Of a stretch of 64,000 bases of DNA, positions 23,408 through 35,123 are shown one piece after another; positions within the stretch are counted from its first letter, which is position 1, and every line of letters starts with the position of its first letter. A program made the position numbers and the translations under genes. The notes under the pieces were generated by a model that saw only the letters and a list, made by a program, of their open reading frames with translations, was not told the origin of the DNA and did not search any database. The DNA comes from Hippopus hippopus (taxonomy: Eukaryota; Mollusca; Bivalvia; Cardiida; Cardiidae). The stretch spans positions 28,084,426 through 28,148,425 of the forward strand of contig OX328106.1 in assembly GCA_946811185.2 (NCBI GenBank). Reading direction: 5' to 3'.

Positions 23408-24449
23408 GTTGGAGTCATCCATTTTGTTCAGATGCTGGTAGCTTTTAATTTTTTTTAACAAGAACAAGACTAAAATGTCTATTTATGCTTGCCAAAACAA
23501 GTTGATTTTCTAGGGCGTATTTTGATACAAAGGTTAAAGCGCGATGTTTTTTTTAATTTTCCCCATTTTCTTAAAGAGGGTAAAAAGTCATCAAGATCTA
23601 GTGAAACTGAACCAAAAAATTGAAGAAATTGGTCACAGAAAATAAGGCGCATTTTCGTTTGACAGAGATTCCGTCATGAAATAGCCCACGTCAAAAGTAG
23701 ATGAGCAGGCGGAGATGTGTGCGCATAGTAGGAAGCAAACAAAGTATCAGAGACGATGTTAACTAGTAGCATCGATCCGGGCAAAGGAAACGCTTCGGGG
23801 AAAAAAGTTCTGCATGTATTTCTTTTAATCTTTATGATTACCATAGGACATTTCTTCATCAATTCGAGTGCCGATATTTTTCTCTGCTTGTTTTGACTCC
23901 CCACCGAAAAACGAGCATTTTTAAGCGTATAAATGTGTATAAACACGAATAAATGTGTCCGTCAGTCCGTTTGTGTACATGTCCCGACCTCCTTCCCCGA
24001 TTTCGAAACTGTATACATGTACATGTATTAACAATAGCTGTACATGAAGTTTTCGTATGTATGACTTTCAAAATTTGAGAATTATCTTCCCTCGAACTTG
24101 TAAATGTTGGGCAGCTGATATATTTATAAAAGCACCGGAAACTTTGCCTAACCTATGGCATCTGCATTCATTAAAGGGAGGTATTCATGCAAGAGGTAAT
24201 ATTTCGAATACATGAATAATTAGTATTTTACTGTATTGACAGATGTACATGTACTATGTACTTGGTTTTTGGCTTAAGAACAGAGGTATCTTGGCAGTAT
24301 TCTGTCCGAAATTTTGTAATATCTTTGCAATATTTCTGTGATTATTGCTGATTCAGATCTTCATTAAGCACACTGGCAGTTAACAGACAAACCTTTTGTA
24401 ACTTAATGAAACATTAATCATTTGAACAGCTGGTTGTAACTGAGAGTTA

Positions 24450-24668
24450 CCTGTTTACCAAACAACAGAATTTTGGACTCATCCACCTGAAAGTATTTGC
24501 AGACGACAAATTGAACGTGGCTCAAAAGATATAATTTTAAGGGGTGAGAACATTTTTGGAAAAGGACATAATGCTGGTTACTAGCATTTTCTCCCTTTCG
24601 AAAAATGCTTTTAAATACTTTCTACCTCAGGGTCGTTAAAACTCTTAATGGTGTAGTAAAGCGTTAAT
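24450..24668 (+). mobile_element. Family A MITE, worn copy
   Basis: GTATTTGCAGACGACAAATT and AACGTGGCTC on the left. The core GGAAAAGGACATAATGCTGG is followed by the inverse arm. CAGGGTCGTTAAAACTC and GTAAAGCGTTAA on the right. Confidence 0.75.
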
Positions 24669-24816
24669 AAATACAAAATCCAGTCGGGTTTTCAGACATT
24701 GTTGACCGACCTCAGACTGCATAGAACTTTATTTACTGAAAAAGGATTCCCATTAATGTTTTGGCGCTTGACTCTGTCGGAACTGATAGCGTACCTAGTT
24801 CAAAGAAAAGGGCCGA

Positions 24817-24900
24817 GCCCCGGTAGCCGAGTCAGTAGCGTACAGGACCTGAAAACGGGGGGTCCCTTGTTCGATTCCAGGCTCAGCCACTCTCAATCGA
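24817..24900 (+). repeat. tRNA-like SINE head (type S3)
   Basis: GCCCCGGTAGCCGAGTCAGT resembles an A box and TTGTTCGATTCCAGGCTCAG a B box, with a gap of tRNA size. There is no clean clover-leaf, so a SINE head is more likely than a real tRNA gene. Confidence 0.5.
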
Positions 24901-25352
24901 AAAAGAAAGTGTACATTTTTTTTCGTGTATTTTTGACGCCAGTCGTGCACTGTGTTTAAAACTTTCATCACAGTATGATTTCCTAAATTACCGTTTATTT
25001 GCACCAAGTTTAGGTAATTTTCACATAATTGTCGTCCTCAAAAATAACACAACGTGTTTTGCTGTTTTTGTACGTGCCAGTTATAATTGTCGCATACTTG
25101 ATTTTTTTTGCAAATTTCCTGTCGTATCAGTATCTACGATGTTCATTACTGTGGAACTTTTTTTATTCCTACAAAACATTTGCCAATACTGATTCCATCC
25201 AAGAGACTACAGATATTTTCCTTTAAAATCATACCGAAATTTTGTATGCGAATGCTAAAGATTTTCTTACATGGTTGCAGAAATCCTATGCACACTTTCC
25301 TCTTCAACATAGTAACTATAGTCATATGAAGGGGATCGTAGACCTAATACTT

Positions 25353-25765
25353 TAAAGGTGGCCCTTCAGATTTTGGGATGAATATTTTACAAAAATACAA
25401 AAAAATGATCCTTATACTCCCAAAGCCTTTTAATTTTCATTCATAAAACCCCAGTAGTCGAAAACCATCCGACAACAAGAGAAATTAGAGATTTACTACG
25501 GCCCAGGTCGACACCGACGGGAAACACGGTCTATTTTTACATGAGCAACGCGCTCATTTACACACCGGAAATACACACACGAAGCTTCAAACATAGCGAC
25601 CGAAGAAGACATTATGGAAAATGATTACATGTTTGTTATGTTATGGAATTTAAGCGTCATTAGTCACGTGCCAGTCACTTGACATTCCCACAATGCTTTT
25701 TTGATTTCTGGGGCGAAATCTAAAAATACCTTAAGAGGCTACGTAGCCTTTTAAGGGAACACCAT
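25353..25765 (-). repeat. Family J repeat, opposite orientation
   Basis: It shares GGGGCGAAATCTAAAAATAC and AAGAGGCTACGTAGCC with the inverse of 31700-31800. The left side begins AAAGGTGGCCCTTCAGATTT. Confidence 0.45.
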
Positions 25766-25984
25766 CAAAAAAAATTTTTTTTGTAATTTTATGATTCTTA
25801 ATTATTGATGATTTGTATTGTTTTTTCATATAAATTTCAGTAATACATATATTTTTTAATTTGGTGAGATGTGAAAAATCTAAATACCCACCTTTAAAGC
25901 AAAGCGGGATATTGAATTTTTCTAGAAGAGTAACACTCTATGGCACCCAATTCATTTACAGAAAGAAGAGTCCTTAAAAGTTTT

Positions 25985-26230
25985 AAAGGGAGCTATTCAG
26001 ATTTTTATAACCTCACCAACCTTTTATAATGATTTATCAGTGAATTAAACAAGCCGATAGCTGGCAAATCATCACTGAAAGAGAAAGTACAACACTAAGA
26101 AACACTAAGAAAAAAGTCTTTCAATGGTGATTCTTTATCTGGCTGCGTTGCCCCTTTAGATAGTTTTAGATTTCGCGCCAGGGCTTCGCCAAGACTTGTG
26201 GGGTTAATCACACGCCTCGTCTACAAAGAT
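25985..26230 (+). repeat. Family J repeat
   Basis: It matches 31575-31805: AGCTATTCAGATTTTTAT, TCACCAA, TCAGTGAATTAA, TTTCAATGGT, and a final CGCCAGGGCTTCGCCAAGAC block. Confidence 0.5.
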
Positions 26231-27378
26231 TCGTATTTAACTCTGTATAATGAAGTCATATCTGATGTAATAAAAACAGACTGAGTTACCGATTGCAAAA
26301 CAACCATCCCCTTATTTAAACGCCGAGACTTGCACCTTTTTATTGAATAATAGCGTACAGTTTGTACATTCGCAAGGAAAATATATCCTGTTGTATTAAT
26401 CAGTAATTTACGAGAAATTTTTATTTACGGTATTATAACTAAGTAGCCCCCTTAGCCCTCCTTTAAGTGAGAGAAATGAAATTTCAAGTATAGGAATAAA
26501 GTCTCTAAGTAACCCAACTCTTGTGCATTCAAGGAACTTTTTCGAAGTGTATCGTGAATAATGTCTGCGCAGTTACAGATATGATGTGGTGTTTGTGCTA
26601 CGGTTGTCGGAGCACCACCCTTATGATTAAAATCAACCACATGTATTTTCTGAGAAAAGACGGCTATTGAATCTGGACGTCAGTAGTTGTAGGGAGGGAC
26701 GTGGAAAAATTCGAACGACATCGACCGAGTGCCTGGTTGGTCGGATGTTAGCTAGAGGAGAAGTGAATCTTGTAAGGCCAATAATGGACTCGACAGTATC
26801 GCTATCGATATTGCCAGTAAGACAATCCGACAGTTACAGGCCAACGTCCGTCTTGCGTCCGACAGGTTGTCACTTTGACTCCGGAAGAGAAATGCAGGTT
26901 TGGTTGGTCACTGCTCAATTCGCCGACTAACCCAATAGAAACTTCTAGTTGTCCCTCGATATACCATGAGCACCATTATTTCCCAGCAGGCTTCAGTATA
27001 CAGGTAGTTTTTTTTTTCAAGATAAAACCATGTAATTGACTAAGAGGTTCCACCTCAGCCAATCAGGATGACTAGAATGGTTGGCGAGTGCGAGTCCTGA
27101 TGCTTGGCCAGATCGTAGCAATTTCCAAATTTACGACCGAATATACTACTAAAAACGTTCTTAAAAATGTATGGTGAATATGGACCTGAGGTCAGACCAT
27201 AAGCTGCAGTATACGGGCCCATTTCCGTTCGACTTTTTCACCAATGTTTTCCCTATGTATTGTAATGTCGACACCGATCAACACTATGTGGATTCCCGGC
27301 CTGTCGAGATGGATGCATCTTTGTGAAAAGCACATCTACCTTTTCAATACACGTAAGTGCACATACAAGACCCATAAA
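26231..27378. other. Non-coding stretch, nothing recognised
   Basis: An 87-codon frame at 26667-26930 has no homology I recognise and no early ATG. I do not call a gene. Confidence 0.35.
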
Positions 27379-27627
27379 TTACATGAGTCATGCTGTATGA
27401 AAAGGGGGCTTAATACCTCTGCAGAAAAAATCGACCCATGTCAACCTGCGCAGTCCGCGCAAACTGACATCGGTCGAAACTTTTTGCTATTTGTAAATTT
27501 TCTGCATGTCCAAGGACAAGTATACCTCATTATTCAGCCGGTTGTAAGACACAATGGATTTTATGGATCCATAATTATGTAATGACTTGCTTGGTTTGAT
27601 GCATTATGGAGATGCATTAATCGCCTA
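27379..27627 (+). mobile_element. Family B MITE, near-complete copy
   Basis: It starts ACATGAGTCATGCTGTATG. The centre ACCTGCGCAGTCCGCGCA is worn on one arm. The right half carries TTATGGATCCATAATTATGT and GAGATGCATTAATCGCC, and the terminal repeat on the right is lost. Confidence 0.75.
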
Positions 27628-27963
27628 ATGCACAGATCTCAATGATATTAATGTATTGTTGTCACAGAATGGCTGAAAAAAGTCCACTTAAAGACGGCAT
27701 TGTTTAGTACTCGTATCAAATCAACACAGTCCTAAGAAATCGTGTCTAGCCCTGGTTGTCTGCCAAACATCGACGGATAAATCAGTAAAGTCTTGGCGCT
27801 CTACCCAAGTGATCCATTTCAGGGTCACCGATTTGTACTTCTGTAACTCACGTGTCAAGTTTCCACTATCTAATAGGGACATGGTCGCTCTGGCCTATAA
27901 TCCAATCATCCCAAATTAAGCCGCTTGGTAACGTGTTTATTATACATGAATGTAACAACACTA

Positions 27964-28200
27964 TAAATGAGCTGTGCTTTGGCAAAAAGGGATTTAATGC
28001 ATTTTCCTAATGCGTAATTATAAGCGATTTGTCTACAATCGGGTTGAATCATGAGTTAGAGTCGTCATTCGACCTACAGAAAGTTAAACAGTGGCTTAAA
28101 GTTTCAACCTAGGTCAGTCTGCGCTGACCACGCAGGCTGACATGGGTGGATATGTTTTGCAGATGCATTAAGCGCACTTTTCACAGAGCCTAGCTGAAAT
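27964..28200 (-). repeat. Family B MITE, degraded copy
   Basis: The left end ATGAGCTGTGCTTTGGCAAA is as in the reverse copies. CAGTCTGCGCTGACCACGCA is near 28114, and AGATGCATTAAGCGCAC is near the right end. The middle part is replaced by unrelated sequence. Confidence 0.6.
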
Positions 28201-28967
28201 CTATATCTACACTCTGGAGAGTATCTTGATCTAATAGCATGATGTCTGCAAATTAAGTTACCCTTCGTAATGGCAGATCCGTATCATAAAATCTGTTTTG
28301 TATTGCCAGTCAGTCAGTCATTCAAACAATCACACATTCAACCAAAAAAGATACTTTATAAGATTCAGATCTAAAAAAAAAATCAGGTATTCCAATATTT
28401 ACACTAAAACAAAGAGAAAACCATTCCCAGTGGTAAGTAACGTTAGTTGATTTGTCATACGGCAGCCCGAATTAATTTCAGCAATAAAGTTCAACGTAAC
28501 AAGCGAAAGTTATGTTATTCCAGTAGAAGAACCTAGATATAGATACAAAGCAAGACAAACAAAAGTGAAAAAAGAAAAGGTCGCCAACGTTAAAGGGACC
28601 ACCAGTTAATTGACCATACGTTTTATTTTGTTTTTGTGATTTTTATCCATTTCATCAACAATCAACAATCATGTGCCAATATTTTGAATTGAAAACACAG
28701 GACGAACTCGTAATTTTTGAGAGTGGAAAAACGAAACTTTTTTTATCCTAGAAAAGAGCGGATCCTGTTACAAAAATAGGGCGAGAACCTGTGCTTCTGA
28801 CATAAACTAGCGTCAGGAGCATTTGTCGTGTGCTCCTTTAGATTGAACAGTTCGTTACATGTATCACATAAGTACCCTTGTACTGAGCGTAATATACCCA
28901 TTATTCTAACATGACACGTGAATTCGGCTCTATAAACACAGTACAACGAAAGCGTGGTAAAATCTAC
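28201..28967. other. Non-coding stretch, nothing recognised
   Basis: Short CAGTCAGTCAGTCA tandem at about 28310. No gene supported. Confidence 0.4.
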
Positions 28968-29665
28968 GTCATTCTATATAGAGTGACGTCAATCTGTATA
29001 AAGTAAGTCGCCTGTGGCTGTTCCATGTCTTCGCCCTCCGATATTTTATCAATGAAGGTCACTTGATGTAAACAAATCGTCATTTTCCGCTCCATGACCC
29101 TGAAGGAAGGAAAATCCTCAAAGATTTACCGATATTATCTGTTTAAATGATAACTGACAACGATGCAGCTATATGAAATGTTACCAGTGAACATAAGTAA
29201 ATCAAGTCTTTTCAAGTTGACCGGTGTTGCATTGGAAATGGGATTGGGAGTGGGTGGAGTAATATTCAGCGCATTCGAAGCAGCTGCGACTCTTGTGCTT
29301 GACAATACATTCATTCTTCTTTGTCATTTGATAGGGAGAAAATATAACAGTAAAAAGGTACAGTTTTTTATGTTGTGTTTGATGCCAAAGGTTTTAATGA
29401 AATTTTGATTCTTTTCATATTTACCGACTGGGCAGTGGGGTTTTGTTTTGGTAAGTAAATGGAACAGCCGTGGTTTATCCAATGGAATATTATCTGCATC
29501 CGCGTTTTTACTCTAAGCATGAACTTGTTTTCCTTTGATTAAGAGTTGGTCATGTTATCGCCCTCGTGAATTATTTATTGTTGTGCCTCATAACTCACAA
29601 CCGTCGTTTATTAACGATAAACCACGATAGAAAGAAAATTATTTCTTAAATAATTTTCTTATCTT
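28968..29665 (+). repeat. Family I repeat, copy 2
   Basis: Matches 3805-4590 across about 600 bp. Here the inner frame 29163-29408 is open for 81 codons and encodes MQLYEML, then a Gly-rich hydrophobic segment (TGVALEMGLGVGGVIF), then a basic tail. The same frame is closed in copy 1. This may be a decayed small ORF of the repeat, but I cannot name it. Confidence 0.6.
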
Positions 29666-30061
29666 AACACACGTGTGCGATAAGTGTTTTTTGACGCAAT
29701 ATTTGACGTCATTTTATAACGAGCAAAGTTCGTTTTGCGGAAACAGCGTGTTTTTTTTTTAGGAAACTCCGTCTTCGTTCTGGGTTACAGACTTAATCAA
29801 TATGCTGATCGCAAAAGAAATTATGACTTTCGGTTGGTTGTTCAGCGGCACACGTATCACAATCTTCACAAATTCTTTTGATCAGTCAAAAATTATATAA
29901 ATGATAGCCCAATCGTGTATTTACTTTAAAAAAGTCTGTTTACTCAATATACTTGCACTTTTCCAGTATGGATACCCACTATGATAAATACTACAATAAT
30001 GTCGTGAATGTTGTGACGTCATATATAGCCTCGTTCTGAAGTGGTGCAATACCACCAATAA

Positions 30062-30436
30062 AAGGAACCAGCTAATCCGTATGCTGTCTCCTCTTCTGTC
30101 ATTGATTGCACAACCACCAAAGGACAGCTCACCGGTGAGAACGTCAACGACTATCATACAGGAAACAGCGTAGTCAATTGTATAGGGTGTGATAATAGAA
30201 AACAACGAACAGCTGCATCTCATCCGAATGAAACTAGTACTGAATCAAGTGTTTGTTCACCAAAGGTGACTAGTATGTCTAAAAGGCTTATAAAAATGGA
30301 AAGTTGCCCGTCCTTAGGACGAGAACATGAAGAAAGGCATGGAAACTCAGATAGTTTAACAAAGAACCGTAGGTTCCATGGAAAGACTAGCTGGCTTTCA
30401 GTTCGGGATTTTTTTACAGTTATAAAAATGTGGTGA
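30062..30436 (+). CDS. Exon-like open stretch, no homology
   Basis: A 124-codon frame with no ATG until codon 73. It reads as polar, Ser/Thr/Lys/Arg-rich protein (GQLTGENVNDYHTGNS, then SCPSLGREHEERHGNSDSL). It would have to be an internal or terminal exon; acceptor and donor are not settled. The opposite strand is also open over 30220-30552 but reads as Phe/Ser/Leu-rich, typical of a shadow. Chance remains quite possible. Confidence 0.2.
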   Translation, partial: KEPANPYAVSSSVIDCTTTKGQLTGENVNDYHTGNSVVNCIGCDNRKQRTAASHPNETSTESSVCSPKVTSMSKRLIKMESCPSLGREHEERHGNSDSLTKNRRFHGKTSWLSVRDFFTVIKMW

Positions 30437-31029
30437 AATGGGGTGTGAAAATAAATGTAAAGACTACTTAATTTGAAGTGTGGAAGGGAGGGCGTTTGCT
30501 TCATAACCATTTCAACGAACCATTTAAACTTGGGAGAATTACTCAGGTTCAACTGAAAAACTAGAAATGAGGTTCGTACTTGGGAACTGACAGAGGCTTC
30601 TAGGGTACATTTTCAGCCGGCTTATCAAAAGTCTGATGAATCAAAAATATATAAAAAAGGATCCTCGGTAATTCATATTGTTTTCTACACGTATTTCATT
30701 CTTTGAATCAATTTTAAAGCAATTTTTGCACTTCAACGAAACTTTGCAATCAGTTTTAAGATTTTCTTTAAAAACTTGCAAAACGAAGTCTTGTTAAATG
30801 CCTTTTTAATTCTAAGTATAGGTTGTATACTTGAAAGTTTCACTCTTTTCATGAACGATCTCCATTTTTAACGGCCCTTGTGAAGGTTTTCGAAAACATT
30901 GTTGCACGAGAAGAATATACTGCTAAACTTTTATCTCTCCTTTTGTCATGATTGCTTCAACTGTTGCCGCTATGTTTTCTCAAATACTTTTTTTCTTTTA
31001 ACTGTCTGTGTCTGTTATCGAATTCGTTC

Positions 31030-31268
31030 AACACTTACCAGAAAGTACACTTTGTACTTGTTAAAATGAAAGCATTTGCAGACGACAAATTGAATCGAAA
31101 CAAATGGTGCATGTAAAATTTGTAGTTGATATGGTAAAAAACACAGCAGGAAACGGAGAAAATGCTGATTACTAGCATTTTCTCCTTTTCCTGCGGCGTT
31201 TTTTTTTTTTTTTTTTTAAAGCCTTCTTTCACAGGGTCATGAAACACAGTTCATTGTTTGATAAGGGT
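31030..31268 (+). mobile_element. Family A MITE, copy with expanded T run
   Basis: GAAAGCATTTGCAGACGACA on the left. The core GGAGAAAATGCTGATTACTA is followed by its inverse, then a 20-T run inside the right arm. CCTTCTTTCACAGGGTCATG on the right. Confidence 0.8.
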
Positions 31269-31574
31269 AGATTCCAGTAAAGGTTGCATACCAGTCAAAA
31301 CCTCTACGACAAACTCTCTAAAATAATCCATATATCTTTCATTGTCTGGATCACGGGAATAAACCGTGTATCAGATTCCTAGACGGTAGCGATATTACAA
31401 CGTGTCTTTTAGCCCACCCTAGAGGATTTAATTGTCTACTTTAGACTTTCAAATAAGCTGCACGTGTTAGCTTTCGAAAACAGAAACCTGTCCAATTTTT
31501 TTCCACGAAATAAAAATCTTATTGATAGGTCTGGGTTTATTGTATCTGCTGCAATAGATGAGAATTTAATGCGA

Positions 31575-31805
31575 AACTTTAAAAAAGAGCTATTCAGATT
31601 TTTATTATCTCACCAAATTTCAAAAATAATATATCGCTGAATTAAGTAACGAAAAATATCAGTCAAGAAAAAAAAAATCAGTAAAGAAAGAAAGAAAAAA
31701 AAATATATTTTTTTCATTGGTATTTGCTTACTTGGCTACGTAGCCTCTTAAGTATTTTTAAGTTTTGCCCCAGAGTGTCGCAAAGACTTCTGGGAGTGTC
31801 ACGTG
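31575..31805 (+). repeat. Family J repeat
   Basis: Matches 25985-26230 and, inverted, 25670-25765, with the palindromic word GGCTACGTAGCC. An A-rich AAAG microsatellite interrupts it at about 31670-31705. Confidence 0.5.
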
Positions 31806-31829
31806 ATCAATAACAACATTTTAACAATA

Positions 31830-32065
31830 AACAATAAACAACATTTTCTCCTTTTTCCACGATGTTTCTCGGTCTTTTACAAACAAACCGCGTTGTTTCA
31901 GACGTCTTCAATTTGTCGTTCGCAAATGCTTTGAACTTCGACAAGTCTAAGATTCTGTCGTTTGATAAACAGTTTGGTGAAACCTTTTCAAGAGCGATCT
32001 CGGGGTTTTGAAACCCTGAGGAAGAAGGATTTTCAAAGCATTGCAGGAAAAGGCGAATAAACAAA
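31830..32065 (-). repeat. Family A MITE, rearranged halves
   Basis: The right half (TTTTCTCC, then TTCAATTTGTCGTTCGCAAA and TCTGTCGTTTGATAAACAG) comes first, followed at 32008-32060 by the left half (AACCCTGAGGAAGAAGGATT). The order is swapped relative to intact copies. Confidence 0.55.
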
Positions 32066-32696
32066 TTATTATCAATACCTCGTTTTGTCACTATGGTTTC
32101 ACCGTTTGCCACTATGTTTACACGTAGACAGTCTACATTCATTTTCCTACCTTCAATTGATTGTAATTTTCAATATTTTACAAATATCTTTGTATAGTTG
32201 TTTGCTGTCAAACTTGTTCAAACTAAACAGGCCTTGAACAGGAAATATGTCATAAAAAACTCCTGTTGTCAAAAACGACTTGAATACTCCTACAGTCGAT
32301 TCCAGCGTCTGTATGTTGCAACAACTATTTTACCACACACTGGAGTAATCAGATGATATTTTTATTTAAGTAGCTAACAAAAGCCTGAATGATAAAATCG
32401 AGACCACGAGGCATAAATATAGTACAAAATTTGATTGGCTAGACCAGCAGCAAGAACTCTTGGTGTTACTATGGATTGTAGGAATGTATCATCGTACCGT
32501 TGGTGTACACTATGTCTAGAATTCCAACTTATACGGTAACACATGTGTATGCTGAGTCATGTTCAATGTTTTGGTATGGGTAAAATATCTGCGAATCAAA
32601 GGACCATTCTATGCGTCGAATTGCTTAGTATCATGCACGAAGATACCATTAACTGCCTTTTATTAGAGTGCCGCTCATACATGTAACAGTTTGACC

Positions 32697-32905
32697 GTTA
32701 GGCTGCTGAGCGCGACTCACTGACCTTTTGCGGACAGTGCAGATCAAGATCAGACTGCACAGAACGTGCAGTCTGATCTTGGATCTACACTGTCCGATAG
32801 GGAGACATTTTTTCAAAAAAAATAATAAGCTTGAAATAGCATTATTCGGGGTTTTACTACGGGCTTGAGAGTATCATTTCACTTATTTAGCAGAATAAGG
32901 GTTAA
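32697..32905 (-). mobile_element. Family C TTAA MITE, near-complete copy
   Basis: Left end GTTAGGCTGCTGAGCGCGAC, then CACTGACCTTTTGCGGACAG. The central palindrome AGATCAAGATCAGACTGCAC has its inverse. Right end CACTTATTTAGCAGAATAAG then GGTTAA. The left TTAA is mutated. Confidence 0.8.
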
Positions 32906-33140
32906 GGTCTACGGCCCCTAACTCTCATATTAAAAGACGGAAGCTGCCGAGATTGGCCGAATAGCCTTTACGAAAACGTCGATGTTACACGATATTTACC
33001 GATGAGTTAGTGAGTCTACGGCCCCTGAACTCTCATATTAAAAGACGGAAGCTGCCGAGATTGGCCGAATAGCCTTTACCAATACGTCGATGTTACACCA
33101 TATATTTACCGATGAGTTAGGGGTCGTAATCTTTAATTGG
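32902..33140. mobile_element. Family D MITE, tandem pair
   Basis: GTCTACGGCCCCTAACTC opens the first unit, and GATGAGTTAGTGAGTCTACG joins it to a second full unit that ends GATGAGTTAGGGGTCGTAAT. Both units hold AAAGACGGAAGCTGCCGAGA. The pair lies flush against the TTAA end of the family C copy. Confidence 0.75.
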
Positions 33141-33675
33141 GTCTTTATCTGCTTCTCGACTTATCTATTGGCTCAGATCAAACTATTGTTCATGTATCGC
33201 TTTACTGCTTTCTAAAAATACTTATTTTCACACACAAAGCCTCGTGGTGTATGCTTTTGCGGACTCCGCAGTTCAACTTTATGTGAGGTCAGATTTTGAT
33301 TCCCCACTGTTCGCTGTTTGCCAGATTTATCTGCATCTTTCGTACTTGCATCCATTACATTTATTTCAACACAACAACCCTTCAATCACGACGGTCTGAG
33401 CGCCAAACACCGTACTTGGTATCGAATTGTAAACATAACGTGCTAGCCGGATCCAGATAATGCGAAAACAGTTTACTTGCTTAGTATTATGCATAACGAT
33501 GAGGCATTAAACTCGCTTTTCATGGAGCCCCCTCCCCCCCATACCAATTTGATTGGGTTCTTTATTTGGTACTCAACTTTTTTGCTTAGATCAAAGTGCA
33601 GTACATGAATCGCTTTACTGTTTTCTAAAAGTACGTGTACTAATGTACACGTTCAGAGCATCACGTGCTTTTGTG

Positions 33676-33800
33676 GCAGCACAGATCAAGATCAGATGAA
33701 ATCTGATTTTCGATCTACACTATTCGCTAATTCGCCGAATATTCTGACAAAAACAGCCCTGAAATTGTTTATCCTATAACTTTAGTACCGGCTTAAGGTA
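33676..33800. repeat. Family C, degraded core and right flank
   Basis: AGATCAAGATCAGATGAAAT with a short inverse, then TTCGATCTACACTATTCGC and a worn flank. Confidence 0.55.
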
Positions 33801-33829
33801 TCCATAACATTTATTCAACACAACAAAGA

Positions 33830-34174
33830 TTAAAGATACATCCTTACAGCCAGAGAGTAAACAAACGCGGTTAAAACTTTACAGTATGTAGAATCTAGTT
33901 AGCCGTGTAAACGTAGATAAAAAATCGATATAAGGTGTATGGGATGAGGAAACGCCTGGGATTTGTCTTCGATTTGAACCGGAAAATGTGGTTGTAATGT
34001 CTAGAGATAGCCTCTATGAAATGAAATGCATTTTCTATCCGTCGTAATCTGTGCAACCTTGCAACTGTCAGGGGTAAAATTTGGCACGAAGATACAAGAA
34101 TGATCATAGTTGCATAAAATAAAGATAACATTGATTAAAAAACTGGATGAAAAGGAGTAAAGATGTATCTTTAA
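33830..34174. mobile_element. Family E TTAA MITE, copy 1
   Basis: TTAAAGATACATCCTTACAG at the left and GATGTATCTTTAA at the right are inverted ends that both include TTAA. Its 345-bp body matches 35124-35465 (AACGTAGATAAAAAATC, AATATAAGGTGTATGG, CATTTTCTATC). Confidence 0.8.
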
Positions 34175-34447
34175 GCCTTCGGCGTTGTCGCGAATCTCTC
34201 CATGGAGCGTTGAATATACCAGTTTCAAGGCTGACATTTAGTAATATATAGCTCATATGTAAATCGGTTAAAGGCTAGACTTCTGATTTAGTTGCATTAC
34301 CATACGTAACACAATAAAATTCCCAAAGGAATCAAAACGGGCATCACTTCAACATTTCAGTTATTGGTATGAAACCCCTTGACAATAAACATGGTCGTGA
34401 CGGGAATGAACATGATGACAAAGTTATTTATAGGCTATATAGATCAA

Positions 34448-34659
34448 TTAATCCTTAACCTGCAAAAGAAGTAAAATAAAACTTTCAAGTGGGTAGTAAA
34501 TACCCGAATGTTGCTATTTCAAAGTAATTTTTGGGGGAAAAAGATCTCCTTATCGGGCAGTGTAGATCCAAGATCAGACTGCGCGTTCTGTGCAGTCTGA
34601 TCTTGATGTGCACTGTCCGCAAAAGGTCAGTGAGTCGCACTTAGCAGCCTAAGGGTTAA
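34448..34659 (+). mobile_element. Family C TTAA MITE, complete copy
   Basis: Left TTAATCCTTAACCTGC, right TTAGCAGCCTAAGGGTTAA. The central palindrome is AGATCAGACTGCGCGTTCTG with its inverse arm. Both ends carry TTAA. Confidence 0.85.
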
Positions 34660-34885
34660 GGGAAGGTCAATGACTATCTCTACAACACAGTCACATGTTT
34701 TAACGACCCTGATGAAGAAGGCTTTTTGAAAACACTCAGAAAAAAAAGGAGTAAATGTGCTACCCAGCATTTTTCCCCTTTTTCGACATTTTTCAAAGAC
34801 GAATCCCATGATTTCAGCCACATTTAACTTGTCGCTTACAAATGCTTTCAAGTTAAAAGATTGTAAATGGTGTGGTTGAGAGTTA
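34656..34885 (-). mobile_element. Family A MITE, worn copy abutting family C
   Basis: It shares the TTAA at 34656-34659 with the family C copy. AACGACCCTGATGAAGAAGG on the left, TTGTCGCTTACAAATGCTTT on the right. The core is diverged. Confidence 0.65.
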
Positions 34886-35123
34886 AAGTACACGGCGTCA
34901 CTTTTATTTTCGACCCATGTTTATGGTGTGTTCAACGACTTTTAATTGTGTACGTACTTGAGAAAAATATTTGTAGATCAAATAAATTTGTCAAATGTTG
35001 TACAATTAGTTTCAGTAAAGAAAAAAAGTGAAAACTTTATTGTGATTAATGATCCTGTTGTTTAGTTTGAACAAATATAATTCTGTGACTTTTTTCGAAA
35101 TACTGTAGTTGATTATTGGTGAT

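Noticed and set aside
24817..24900. Possible true tRNA gene
   Set aside because: A and B box-like words are present but the stems do not pair well, and tRNA-derived SINEs are common here.
26667..26930. 87-codon frame on +
   Set aside because: No early ATG, no homology, no repeated copies, no splice logic.
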